Positions 56,429-64,000 of a DNA stretch of 64,000 nucleotides are shown here, piece by piece; position 1 is the first letter of the stretch, and every line of letters starts with the position of its first letter. Location: the NCBI RefSeq assembly GCF_026427595.1, contig NZ_CP101527.1, forward strand, positions 3,157,001 through 3,221,000, in the 5' to 3' direction. Made by a program: the position numbers and the translations under genes. Source of the DNA: Alkalimarinus sediminis (lineage in GTDB: Bacteria; Pseudomonadota; Gammaproteobacteria; Pseudomonadales; Oleiphilaceae). The notes under the pieces are model-generated. The model worked only from the letters and a program-made list of their open reading frames with translations. It searched no databases and was not told the DNA's origin.

Positions 56429-58653
56429 TACGTTAATCGCAGTGGTAGCGATCGCAATCGATTACCAGTAGCGGCAAATATTGCATTGGCAACCGCTGGC
56501 GCTAGTGGTGGTACGCCGGGCTCACCCACTCCGGTAGGGCTCTCAGTACTCTCTACAATATGTACATCAATGACTGGTGTTTCGTTCATTCGAAGCAACT
56601 TATAATCATCAAAGTTAGACTGCTCTACTCGCCCATTCTTTACGCTTATTTCACCATAGAGCGCAGCCGTCAGGGCGAAGATAATCCCACCCTCCATTTG
56701 CGCTTTTACAATATCAGGGTTAACAACCGTTCCGCAGTCGATAGCACAAACCACTCGATGCACGTTAATAGCACCATCCTCGACTGACAACTCTACAACT
56801 TGAGCGGCATAACTCTTAAAGCTCTTATGTACCGCAACCCCTCTAAAACGTCCTTCGGGTAGAGGTTTACCCCAGCCAGATTGTTCAGCGGCTAATTCAA
56901 GCACTCGACTCTGACGAGGCTGATCTTTTAGCAGCGACTGCCTGAATAATACCGGGTCGGTAGAGGTCTCATGAGCAAGCTCATCGATAAAGCTCTCTAC
57001 ATAAAATGCATTTTGTGAATGCCCCACTGAGCGCCAAAACGAAACCGGCACGCCAATATCAGCATGCGTATGTCTCACCTGAATATTGGCTATGTTGTAG
57101 GGCATACTAACAGCACCCTCAATCGCGGTTTCGTCTTTTGGTACTGCAATACCCTGCATCGCCAACCCAATAGAGCCTAATGTGCCATACATAAACTTGG
57201 GAGCCCAAGGGTACTGCGCCGGAGCTGCATCACGGATATACCAATCGAGCAGATTAGGGGCTACGATTTGATGATCCCAGCCGGTTACGCTTCCTGACTT
57301 ATCAAACGTTGCTTTAAATTTGTGATAAGTGGCTGGTCGATACCAGTCATGCTGAGTATCTTCTTCTCGCGACCACATAAGCTTAATCGGTCGCTTAGCC
57401 TGAACCGCAACTGCTGCAGCCTCTTCAATGAAATCTTGGGTCAGACGGCGACCAAAACCACCCCCTATGGCGGTGACATTAACATCCACATCATCAGGAG
57501 AGAGATCAGTCACTCGCGCAACCGCAATGCGGGCAAGATCAGGTGCTTGAGTCGGCGCCCAAACATTAGCGCGATCTTCATTAACCTCAACCACACAGTT
57601 CATCGGCTCTAGGGTAGCATGTGCCAAAAACGGAGTCTGATATTCGACTTCTATAACGCGGGCAGCGGCATCGACCGCATCATCAAAATCACCGTCATCA
57701 CGAACCCGTTTACCGTCGTCTTCTAGCGCAGTTTTCTTAAAGCTCTGAAACATCTCATCAGATGATAACGTTGCAAGCGGCCCTTCTTCCCACTCTATTT
57801 CGAGCTTCTGCTGTGCTTTTCTGGCCTGCCAGTACTGTTCGGCCACGACCGCGATACCATTATAAACTTCAAACACCGCTACAACGCCTTTTGTATCAAG
57901 TGCTTTGGTAGCGTCAAAAGTCAGCACTTTGCCACCCAAGACAGGGCTTCGACTAATAACCGCATACGCCATGCCTGGTACTTCAGTATCAATACCATAT
58001 TCGGTACGGCCATTTACTTTGTCAGCAATATCAACCCGCTTATTTTGTTTACCAATAAAGCGAAACTCTGAAGCAGCTTTTAAGCGAGGGTTTGAAGGTA
58101 TAGATTGAGATGCGGCCAAACTAGCCAACTCACCGTACCGCAACCGCTTATTGCTGCCCTCAACCAAAACAACCCCATCAACAGCCTGACACTGCTTTAC
58201 CGGTACTTGATGCACTTCAGCTGCCGCTGCCATTAGCATCTCCCTTACAGTAGCAGCCGCTTCTCTTATTTGGCCCCAACTAGTCGATAAGCTATTACTC
58301 CCCCCTGTCATCTGCAAACCATACTCTGGATTGCGGTAATCATTGGCCACCGGCGCATAAATAACGGTGACGGTATCAGGCGCAATATTTAACTCTTCGG
58401 CCACAAGGGTGGTTAACCCTGTTGTAGTGCCCTGCCCCATTTCGACTCGATCTAACGTAAAGACAACTTCTGATTCAGGAGTTATTTCGAGCCAGGCATT
58501 AGCGGTCCAACGGCCTTCATCGGACAAACTTTTGTTACCCAAGACGGCACACCCAGGTAGGAAAACACTTAACGAAAAACCTCCACCGGCTGTCGCGGAT
58601 GCCTTTAGAAATTGACGACGAGAGACTTTAGCGTGACTAGATTGATCATTCAT
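56428..58653 (-). CDS. Molybdenum hydroxylase large subunit (isoquinoline 1-oxidoreductase type)
   Basis: The product has 741 residues. A twin-arginine signal ([21 protein letters not shown]) with a following PGC predicts export. Molybdopterin-binding segments include [17 protein letters not shown] and AIGGGFGRR, and the base Glu lies in [18 protein letters not shown] near the end. IorB-type enzymes oxidise N-heterocycles or aldehydes in the periplasm, passing electrons to cytochromes; the substrate here is unknown. Operon with the small subunit (15 bp upstream) and xdhC. Confidence 0.9.
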   Translation of the reverse strand: MNDQSSHAKVSRRQFLKASATAGGGFSLSVFLPGCAVLGNKSLSDEGRWTANAWLEITPESEVVFTLDRVEMGQGTTTGLTTLVAEELNIAPDTVTVIYAPVANDYRNPEYGLQMTGGSNSLSTSWGQIREAAATVREMLMAAAAEVHQVPVKQCQAVDGVVLVEGSNKRLRYGELASLAASQSIPSNPRLKAASEFRFIGKQNKRVDIADKVNGRTEYGIDTEVPGMAYAVISRSPVLGGKVLTFDATKALDTKGVVAVFEVYNGIAVVAEQYWQARKAQQKLEIEWEEGPLATLSSDEMFQSFKKTALEDDGKRVRDDGDFDDAVDAAARVIEVEYQTPFLAHATLEPMNCVVEVNEDRANVWAPTQAPDLARIAVARVTDLSPDDVDVNVTAIGGGFGRRLTQDFIEEAAAVAVQAKRPIKLMWSREEDTQHDWYRPATYHKFKATFDKSGSVTGWDHQIVAPNLLDWYIRDAAPAQYPWAPKFMYGTLGSIGLAMQGIAVPKDETAIEGAVSMPYNIANIQVRHTHADIGVPVSFWRSVGHSQNAFYVESFIDELAHETSTDPVLFRQSLLKDQPRQSRVLELAAEQSGWGKPLPEGRFRGVAVHKSFKSYAAQVVELSVEDGAINVHRVVCAIDCGTVVNPDIVKAQMEGGIIFALTAALYGEISVKNGRVEQSNFDDYKLLRMNETPVIDVHIVESTESPTGVGEPGVPPLAPAVANAIFAATGNRLRSLPLRLT

Positions 58654-58668
58654 AATAAGCCTCCTCGA

Positions 58669-59130
58669 TTAGCTATCTTTAAGATTTTCAGCAGCGTGAT
58701 GGATAGCCGCCTTTATTCTCGGGTATGTGCCACAGCGGCAGGCGTTTCCTGACATGGCAGAATCAATATCAGCATCGGTTGGGTTAGCATTCTTCGCCAA
58801 CAATGCACTGGCTGACATTAACTGGCCAGATTGACAGTAACCGCATTGAGGCACATTAAACTCAACCCAACTCGCCTGAAGAGGGTGTGGGCTCTCTTCA
58901 GAACCAATGCCTTCGATAGTGGTAATATTCTGATTTTCAACCGCACTTACGGGAGTGATACAAGAACGAATGGGGTCGCCATTCAGATGCACAGTACAGG
59001 CGCCACAAAGGCCTTTACCACAGCCAAACTTTGTACCTTTGAGCTTTAGTTCATCGCGAATAACCCAAAGAAGAGGCGTATCGGGCTCAAACTCCACCAC
59101 CCGCTCTACACCGTTAACTGCAATCTTCAT
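58669..59130 (-). CDS. Molybdenum hydroxylase [2Fe-2S] small subunit
   Basis: The product has 153 residues. Ferredoxin-type cluster in FGCGKGLCGACTVHL plus a later Cys, and the second cluster in CGYCQSG and CRCGTYP. It carries electrons from the molybdenum site. It has no signal of its own, so it probably leaves the cell bound to the Tat-signalled large subunit. First gene of the three-gene set; there is no separate FAD subunit. Confidence 0.93.
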   Translation of the reverse strand: MKIAVNGVERVVEFEPDTPLLWVIRDELKLKGTKFGCGKGLCGACTVHLNGDPIRSCITPVSAVENQNITTIEGIGSEESPHPLQASWVEFNVPQCGYCQSGQLMSASALLAKNANPTDADIDSAMSGNACRCGTYPRIKAAIHHAAENLKDS

Positions 59131-59307
59131 TTTTTTGCCCCTTATACCGTTGTACTGTTGTTTTTATAAGTAAATTTTAGCAAGGCTAAACATCTTAAAT
59201 GACCCTCGTCCATTTACACAACCCGTATCAATGGATAATTAAGCCAACAGATCATCACTTTGTTTGTTTTAGAGAAGTCGTGAGCGACGTTTAACGAATA
59301 TGACGCA

Positions 59308-60735
59308 CTAATTAAATTCAATAATATGAGTGCTAATTTTTGGTGTCGACAGCATTTTTGTTATCACCCTGTATGCATCTTCATCGAACCTATAGTCACC
59401 CTCTAAACAAGCACGAACATGATCATCAACATTGAAATTGACTAACGCCTCATCACTATTCACCGTACCTAAATGAACCCAACCATATAGAATATGAATA
59501 TCTGTTTTACCAGTAAACGGGTGCCGCTCTTTAACGCCAATTGCACTTTTGTAGGGCCACTTTTTAAGTTGTAGCGAGTGAAAAGCGATCTGCACTCGCA
59601 GATTATAGCGGGTTACATCTTCTTCCCCTAAACAAGCCCCCTTGCAACGTCCTATTTTATGTTGAAAACAAGGGCCCGCACCTCTATCCAATCCAAGTAG
59701 CGTTGCACATAACTCATTCTTGGTGTTAATGCCCTGAATAGCTTTTTCAGCAATTTTTTTACTCTTAAAAAGCCCGTAAAACTCGTTTAACCTCAAAATA
59801 TCAACCTCTTGCACAGGCTGAAGCATTAAATAACCGCTTTTATTAGCTACCAAGGTGAATGAGTGAAGGCTATTAACTGACCGCGAACGCTTATTGTGGA
59901 TAGGCTTGAGTGTTTTAATTTGTTTGAGTTCTAGTAATAACGCACCCAACTCGCCAGCGGTTTCTGTCCATTCGATTCGCCTTACGCTTTGCGACATCAT
60001 TACACCCTTAGCAGTGTTATGGTCAGATATGAAATGAGACATCACTCGCTGATAAATATTGTTGGCCTTCCCCACATAAAGCAAAACTTCATTTTCACCA
60101 AAAAACCGATATACGCCAGATGTTTGTGGTAGCTCATCTAATGCATCAGCCGGAAGATGTGATGGTAAACTAGGCCGCTTTAAGATCTTCCCTATTACAG
60201 TCTCAACTTCAGCTTCGCCACGTTCATTGAGCGCATGAAGAAAAAATGCCAACATCGAATCGACATCTCCCATAGCACGATGACGAGGCCCTGCCGGTAA
60301 CTCGTGTCTGGCAATTAGCGCATCCATACTATGCTTGATGTATTGAGGATATAACTGCCGGGATAACTTAACGGTACAAAGCACTTTGGCAGAAAAAGGC
60401 TGATGGATTCTGCGGAACTCACTTTTGACAAAGCTGTAATCAAAGCGAGCGTTATGGGCCACGAAAACGGCCCCCTCAAGCTTACTCTTTAAGGTGCAAG
60501 CGACTTCAGAGAACAGAGGTGCATCTTGCACCATTTCGTTTGAAATACCCGTATAGTTTTCAATAAAAGGAGGGATTGTTTTCTCAGGATTAACAAGAGA
60601 TTGCCACTCATCAACAACCTCTCCGTCAATCACTTTTTTAAGCCCGATCTCTATAATTCGGTCGCTAGGTGCGCTACCGCCCGTTGTTTCAAGATCAATA
60701 AAAACAAACGTTTGACTTAGCATATTGCTCATCAC
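59308..60735 (-). CDS. DnaQ-like exonuclease fused to GIY-YIG (Cho/UvrC-like) nuclease
   Basis: The product has 475 residues. Residues 1-170 form a DEDD exonuclease (FIDLETTG, HNARFDYSF, HRAMGDVDSM). Residues about 205-290 form a GIY-YIG domain (SGVYRFFGENEVLLYVGKA). After it comes a UvrC-type Cys cluster (CFQHKIGRCKGACLGEE). Such fusions are known and thought to act in DNA repair as UvrC alternates. Single gene; in ATG MMSNMLSQTF several starts are possible. Confidence 0.9.
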   Translation of the reverse strand: MMSNMLSQTFVFIDLETTGGSAPSDRIIEIGLKKVIDGEVVDEWQSLVNPEKTIPPFIENYTGISNEMVQDAPLFSEVACTLKSKLEGAVFVAHNARFDYSFVKSEFRRIHQPFSAKVLCTVKLSRQLYPQYIKHSMDALIARHELPAGPRHRAMGDVDSMLAFFLHALNERGEAEVETVIGKILKRPSLPSHLPADALDELPQTSGVYRFFGENEVLLYVGKANNIYQRVMSHFISDHNTAKGVMMSQSVRRIEWTETAGELGALLLELKQIKTLKPIHNKRSRSVNSLHSFTLVANKSGYLMLQPVQEVDILRLNEFYGLFKSKKIAEKAIQGINTKNELCATLLGLDRGAGPCFQHKIGRCKGACLGEEDVTRYNLRVQIAFHSLQLKKWPYKSAIGVKERHPFTGKTDIHILYGWVHLGTVNSDEALVNFNVDDHVRACLEGDYRFDEDAYRVITKMLSTPKISTHIIEFN

Positions 60736-60801
60736 TGGCGGCTAGCCTTACATTAAACACAAACAATAAACGCAAACAATCCAAATAAGTTAACGTCTCA
60801 A

Positions 60802-61245
60802 TTACTTTTTAGGCTTATTCTCATCATAGAATCTCTTCCAGCACTCTTTCTTGTCGCCGCACTTTTCGCGCGCTTGCTTCATTTTTAAGCTATATTTTTC
60901 ACGCAACTGATCACGGCATGCTTCATCATCACCGCAATGCTGTGCGATACGCTCTTCTCGCTTGGCTCGACGCTGCATGTACTTTGTACGCATTTCTTGT
61001 CGACATGCTTTATCATCACCACACTTTTCTTGCACATATTGCTGATACTTAGCCATACGGTCAGCGTACTCTGCACGCTTCTTTTCTGCGCAAGCTACAT
61101 CATCACCACAAGTTTTCTGCACAAACTGCTCTATGCGACTGTCGAGCGGCTGCCCTGCACCGTGCTTACCTTTTGGTTCAGCCACCGCTTCCATAGATAA
61201 ACCGCTGAACGCCAGCAGTGCTAAACAAATCTTTATTATTCTCAT
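60802..61245 (-). CDS. Secreted protein with four CGD-xxx-C repeats
   Basis: The product has 147 residues. Signal peptide about 1-22 (ending MEAVA). The mature part has four repeats with Cys-Gly-Asp-x3-Cys (CGDDVAC, CGDDKAC, CGDDEAC, CGDKKEC) spaced about 25-30 residues, separated by highly charged helices. Each repeat would close a short disulphide loop, or bind a metal. No family recognised. It lies alone, with its start next to a 25-bp tandem duplication. Confidence 0.75.
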   Translation of the reverse strand: MRIIKICLALLAFSGLSMEAVAEPKGKHGAGQPLDSRIEQFVQKTCGDDVACAEKKRAEYADRMAKYQQYVQEKCGDDKACRQEMRTKYMQRRAKREERIAQHCGDDEACRDQLREKYSLKMKQAREKCGDKKECWKRFYDENKPKK

Positions 61246-61312
61246 ACCAAACCCTCTTCGCCCTTTTTAGGTTATTAAAACAATCTGCACTATAGGATAT
61301 TACTTACCACTT

Positions 61313-61362
61313 TTTTAATCTATCTAACTACACCCTATTTTAATCTATCTAACTACACCCTA
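61313..61362. repeat. 25-bp tandem duplication
   Basis: Two identical units (61313-61337 and 61338-61362) beginning TTTTAATCTATC and ending ACACCCTA. It lies in the 335-bp gap between the CGD-repeat gene and the SGNH lipoprotein gene, which otherwise shows no gene; both promoters must lie here. Confidence 0.93.
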
Positions 61363-61580
61363 TTTGTTTTCTTATCGTAGAACTAAAGCAATAGCTTTAT
61401 AACCTATACCAAAATAAGTCGCGAGAACTTCTTTTGCGGTCGATGCCAACATGTTCAATTAAATTACAAATAGACCAATAGTTAACCAATCTATATGTGA
61501 CGTAAGTAGCACTTTTGCTTAATCTAGTTTGGTACTGTTGTACTGCACCTAACTATAAAAACAAAAAAGAGGAACACAGA

Positions 61581-62360
61581 GTGAAAATAATAATAGATTA
61601 TTGTAACCGCATGACAACAGGCGCTATCAAAAAGCCCGCAAAAATTGCTTCAACCTTGCTAGTCGCTGCCAGCCTAACGGCTTGCGGTGGCCCCGGAAGC
61701 CTTTTAAGTAACGACAAAGTTGCTGATGCCGATAACGATCAAGTCGTTTTTATTGGTGATTCAATTTTCGCGTTATCTGGGGAGCTGCAAGACAACCTTG
61801 AAGCAAATGCAGGTGAGACATTTCGTCGATACACTTTATCTGGCGCTGAACTCACAGGTGGTGCAATTGCAACCGCTATAGATCAGCAGTACCTAGAAGC
61901 TAGAAATGATAATAGCAACATAGACACTATCGTTATGGATGGCGGTGGTAATGATATCCTTATACCTGCTATTTTCTTTGACCCGCACAACTGTAAAACC
62001 GATTGGTGGCAGTGGGGCAGGCTAAGTTCTAGCTGTAAAAACTTCATTGATGATCTCTATGTCGATGGTGTTAACTTACTCAACTCTATGAATGCAGATG
62101 GGGTCGATAATATTGTTTATTTGGGGTACTACTACACTAAAAACGCAGCACTCCGATTAGACAGCCTAGAAGAAGCTGTGGACTATGGTGATCTTAAACT
62201 CTCGCAAGCCTGCGCAAACACCACGGCCAACTGCACCTTTGTTGACCCCCGCTCCACTATCAAAGACCGAGACATCTTAATTGACGGTATTCACCCAACG
62301 AGTTCTGGGTCGCAAAAACTGGCTAACTTGATATGGCCAGTACTGCAGCCTTTACTGTAA
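61581..62360 (+). CDS. SGNH/GDSL-hydrolase lipoprotein
   Basis: The product has 259 residues from GTG 61581, chosen because AGAGGA lies 7 nt before it and because the signal peptide then has a normal length. The lipobox is SLTAC followed by GG. Catalytic blocks: FIGDSIF (Ser), GGGNDIL (Asn) and DGIHPTSSG (Asp-His). It should be a lipid-anchored esterase or lipase-like enzyme. It precedes a lipase-chaperone-like gene and may be its client; that is inference from order. Confidence 0.85.
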   Translation: MKIIIDYCNRMTTGAIKKPAKIASTLLVAASLTACGGPGSLLSNDKVADADNDQVVFIGDSIFALSGELQDNLEANAGETFRRYTLSGAELTGGAIATAIDQQYLEARNDNSNIDTIVMDGGGNDILIPAIFFDPHNCKTDWWQWGRLSSSCKNFIDDLYVDGVNLLNSMNADGVDNIVYLGYYYTKNAALRLDSLEEAVDYGDLKLSQACANTTANCTFVDPRSTIKDRDILIDGIHPTSSGSQKLANLIWPVLQPLL

Positions 62361-62460
62361 CAGTAGAGGCTAGATACTTAATCAATAACGGCTAATTTAC
62401 TCAAGTCTACAGAGCACGTTGTATAGCCACTCATAAAAAACGATAGTTAGGATGCCCACC

Positions 62461-62480
62461 CTGCCCGCACACCCGGGCAG
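62461..62480 (+). terminator. Small GC-rich hairpin
   Basis: CTGCCCG (62461-62467) pairs with CGGGCAG (62474-62480) around a 6-nt loop, between the SGNH and chaperone-like genes. No U-run. Confidence 0.5.
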
Positions 62481-62520
62481 GCACTGGATTAACCCACGAC
62501 AATAATAAAATAAACATCAC

Positions 62521-63594
62521 ATGCTTAAACGACCTGCATTAACAATTGGTATAACCACACTCTTTTTAATGGGTTTTATTCCTTGGTATTTAGATAGCAG
62601 TGTTGAGCCTCGCGAAAGTCTGGCGACTCAAGCTATGACCCAGAATGAAACCGCCCCCCCTTTCAACGACAACACGGTTAATGGTAACAAGTTAAATTCC
62701 AATATTTATGCCGAAAATAGTAAGGGCGTATCAACAACTGATGCGTTTAACACTCAACTTGCTCAAGAACTTTATACAAAGTATGGCGATAAAATCGAAC
62801 ATTTGGCAGTTCAGGCAAATCTCTTCAAAGTGCGTGAATTTGTCATAGGCCGATACCCTGAAGATGGCAGAAACCGTTTTAGCACGATCATTCAGATGGC
62901 CTTTCCTGATCATGCATCCTCTATCATGAATATCATTGCACTGATGGAACAATATACCCAATGGTTAGCTGAAAATTACCGACTCCTAAACGACATGCCA
63001 CCTCTCGAACGTGACGGACATTTGTGGGAAAAGCGAAGAGCCCTCTTTGGGGAGTCGGCAGAAATCATCTGGTCAGATGAGCGTGAGCTACTCGCTCAAA
63101 AACAGCGCAATGTTCAACAAGAAATTCACCGGCTAGGTACAGACACAGATTTAAGTATTGACGAAAAGCTATATCAACTCACCACCACACTATCAGAAAA
63201 CTATGGTGACTTGGCACAAGAGATGGCCATTGACCCAGGTATGATTGCAAGTGTGTTTTTTGGTTTCGACTCAGTTCAGCAAACCCTAAAAAGCCTATCA
63301 CCTCAAGAGCGTCAACAAGAGATTAATCGAGTTCGTCAACAATTAGGGTACAGTGACGCGCAGATCGAGCTAGCAGAAAAAAAAGACCAAATACGTAACC
63401 AACGTTGGACAAATGGGCTCTCTTACATGGCTGAAAGAGAGGCGTTAACCAACCAACTCGAAGGTGATGCCCTAAACTCAGCGCTCTCAGAGCTTAGGGA
63501 GTCATACTTTAAAAGAGAGGCCTATACCATAGCTAAAGAAGAAGAGTCTGGGTTTTATCGCTATGCCAGACCAAGGGTGTACGGTCGTAATTAA
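62521..63594 (+). CDS. Lipase-chaperone-like (LifO-type) membrane protein
   Basis: The product has 357 residues. An N-terminal membrane helix (TIGITTLFLMGFIPWYL) anchors it in the inner membrane. The periplasmic part is helical and aligns by eye with lipase foldases: KRRALFGESAEIIWSDE, DLSIDEKLYQLTTTLSE and the later INRVRQQLGYSDAQIELAEKK with RWTNGLSYM. The usual RxxFDYFLSA motif of true LifO is absent, so it is a divergent member. It would fold a secreted lipase, possibly the SGNH lipoprotein upstream. Confidence 0.65.
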   Translation: MLKRPALTIGITTLFLMGFIPWYLDSSVEPRESLATQAMTQNETAPPFNDNTVNGNKLNSNIYAENSKGVSTTDAFNTQLAQELYTKYGDKIEHLAVQANLFKVREFVIGRYPEDGRNRFSTIIQMAFPDHASSIMNIIALMEQYTQWLAENYRLLNDMPPLERDGHLWEKRRALFGESAEIIWSDERELLAQKQRNVQQEIHRLGTDTDLSIDEKLYQLTTTLSENYGDLAQEMAIDPGMIASVFFGFDSVQQTLKSLSPQERQQEINRVRQQLGYSDAQIELAEKKDQIRNQRWTNGLSYMAEREALTNQLEGDALNSALSELRESYFKREAYTIAKEEESGFYRYARPRVYGRN

Positions 63595-63736
63595 TAGTCA
63601 TAGATTAATAATATGACCTTCTGAAAGCCGTTTAGCATATTGAATGGCAGGGTTTTCGATTCTGTAGGCCTTCGTTTGAAAAACTAACAGTAAGCGCCCA
63701 TACTTGTGGGCTCTATCAATAGCGAAGGCTTTTATC

Positions 63737-64000
63737 ATGGCGCGGCACCTATCGCACTATTGTATTATCGTGTTTTTGTTACTGTCATCCACATTTGCAA
63801 CGGCCAATGAAGAAGCCGTTGCGCTACTAACAAAAATAGACGAGCTATATCGGTCAGACTCATCCATATCAACCATGAAAATGCAGATAGTGACGCCCAA
63901 TTGGGAGCGCACACTTGAGATGCAGAGCTGGACAATCGGTATGGATGACACCTTTATTCGCATTTTATCCCCAAAGAAAGATCAAGGCGTTGCAACGCTT
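63737..64000 (+). CDS. LolA-like outer-membrane lipoprotein-sorting family, 3' end outside
   Basis: The first 88 codons are visible and open to the window edge. GAAGG lies about 9 nt before ATG 63737. Signal peptide (ending TFATA) then EEAVALLTKIDELYRS, with MKMQIVTPNWERTLEMQSW and FIRILSPKKDQGVATL, typical of LolA-like (PF17131-like) periplasmic proteins found next to RND-type transporters. It follows the chaperone-like gene by 142 bp. Confidence 0.75.
   Translation, partial: MARHLSHYCIIVFLLLSSTFATANEEAVALLTKIDELYRSDSSISTMKMQIVTPNWERTLEMQSWTIGMDDTFIRILSPKKDQGVATL

Noticed and set aside
63757-63963. 68-codon minus-strand frame at the window end
   Set aside because: Antisense to the signal-peptide-bearing LolA-like gene that runs off the edge.

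Overview
The window is a chromosomal segment of a gammaproteobacterium, most likely a marine, moderately low-GC relative of the Pseudomonas/Marinobacter/Oceanospirillales group. The evidence is gene order. The block hemA-prfA-prmC-moeB, divergent from TPR lipoprotein-lolB-ispE-tRNA-Gln-prs-rplY-pth-ychF, matches the Pseudomonas arrangement, as does rnr-rlmB-rpsF-rpsR-membrane protein-rplI-dnaB-alr. The exact genus cannot be fixed from the sequence alone.

Region by region. (1) 1-1230 is the end of a PIN-PhoH ATPase gene. It is followed by a perfect 19-bp hairpin and, on the minus strand, an unlisted 28-codon ORF with a consensus ribosome binding site. (2) 1856-4591 holds three tandem secreted proteins that share a short motif ending Val-x-Gly-Gln right after the signal peptide; they converge on a LysR regulator. 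(3) 5612-7464 has a 9-bp repeat array, then an HPP-family membrane protein translationally coupled to a Crp/Fnr-type regulator. (4) 7506-19192 is the housekeeping core: heme, release factor, MoeB, LolB, IspE, PRPP, L25, Pth, YchF and two tRNAs. (5) 19432-21871 is a tight three-gene cassette of pilin, GspF/PilC-like protein, and a multi-pass membrane protein that carries a degenerate pilin domain. (6) 22099-34001 is accessory: a split MltF-like pair, gamma-glutamyltransferase, a coiled-coil protein, a multiheme cytochrome, a DHH phosphoesterase, DUF2164, a 7TM-GGDEF-EAL protein, a PilZ-Rossmann fusion and DUF302. (7) 34120-38575 encodes an RND pump and adaptor. (8) 38762-43410 holds fabB, a HemN-derived protein that has lost its radical-SAM residues, an FNR/ANR regulator and ompW; the HemN-like gene has a perfect FNR box and ompW an imperfect one. 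(9) 43965-52757 is the alr-dnaB-ribosomal-rlmB-rnr block and tRNA-Leu, with a 13-copy 7-bp array and a REP-like palindrome. (10) 52794-59130 has an exo/endonuclease and a molybdenum hydroxylase system (MocA, XdhC, large and small subunits) split by about 860 bp of repeats. (11) 59308-64000 holds an exonuclease-GIY-YIG (Cho-like) protein, a secreted Cys-repeat protein, an SGNH lipoprotein, a lipase-chaperone-like protein and a truncated LolA-like gene.

The strongest candidates for something undescribed are the pilin/GspF/pilin-fusion cassette, the HemN pseudoenzyme still under an anaerobic promoter, and the three-gene Gly-Gln motif family. Start codons were moved from the longest possible reading frame wherever a ribosome binding site or family length argued for it; these cases are stated. 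No rRNA, CRISPR array, transposase, integrase or prophage gene was seen.
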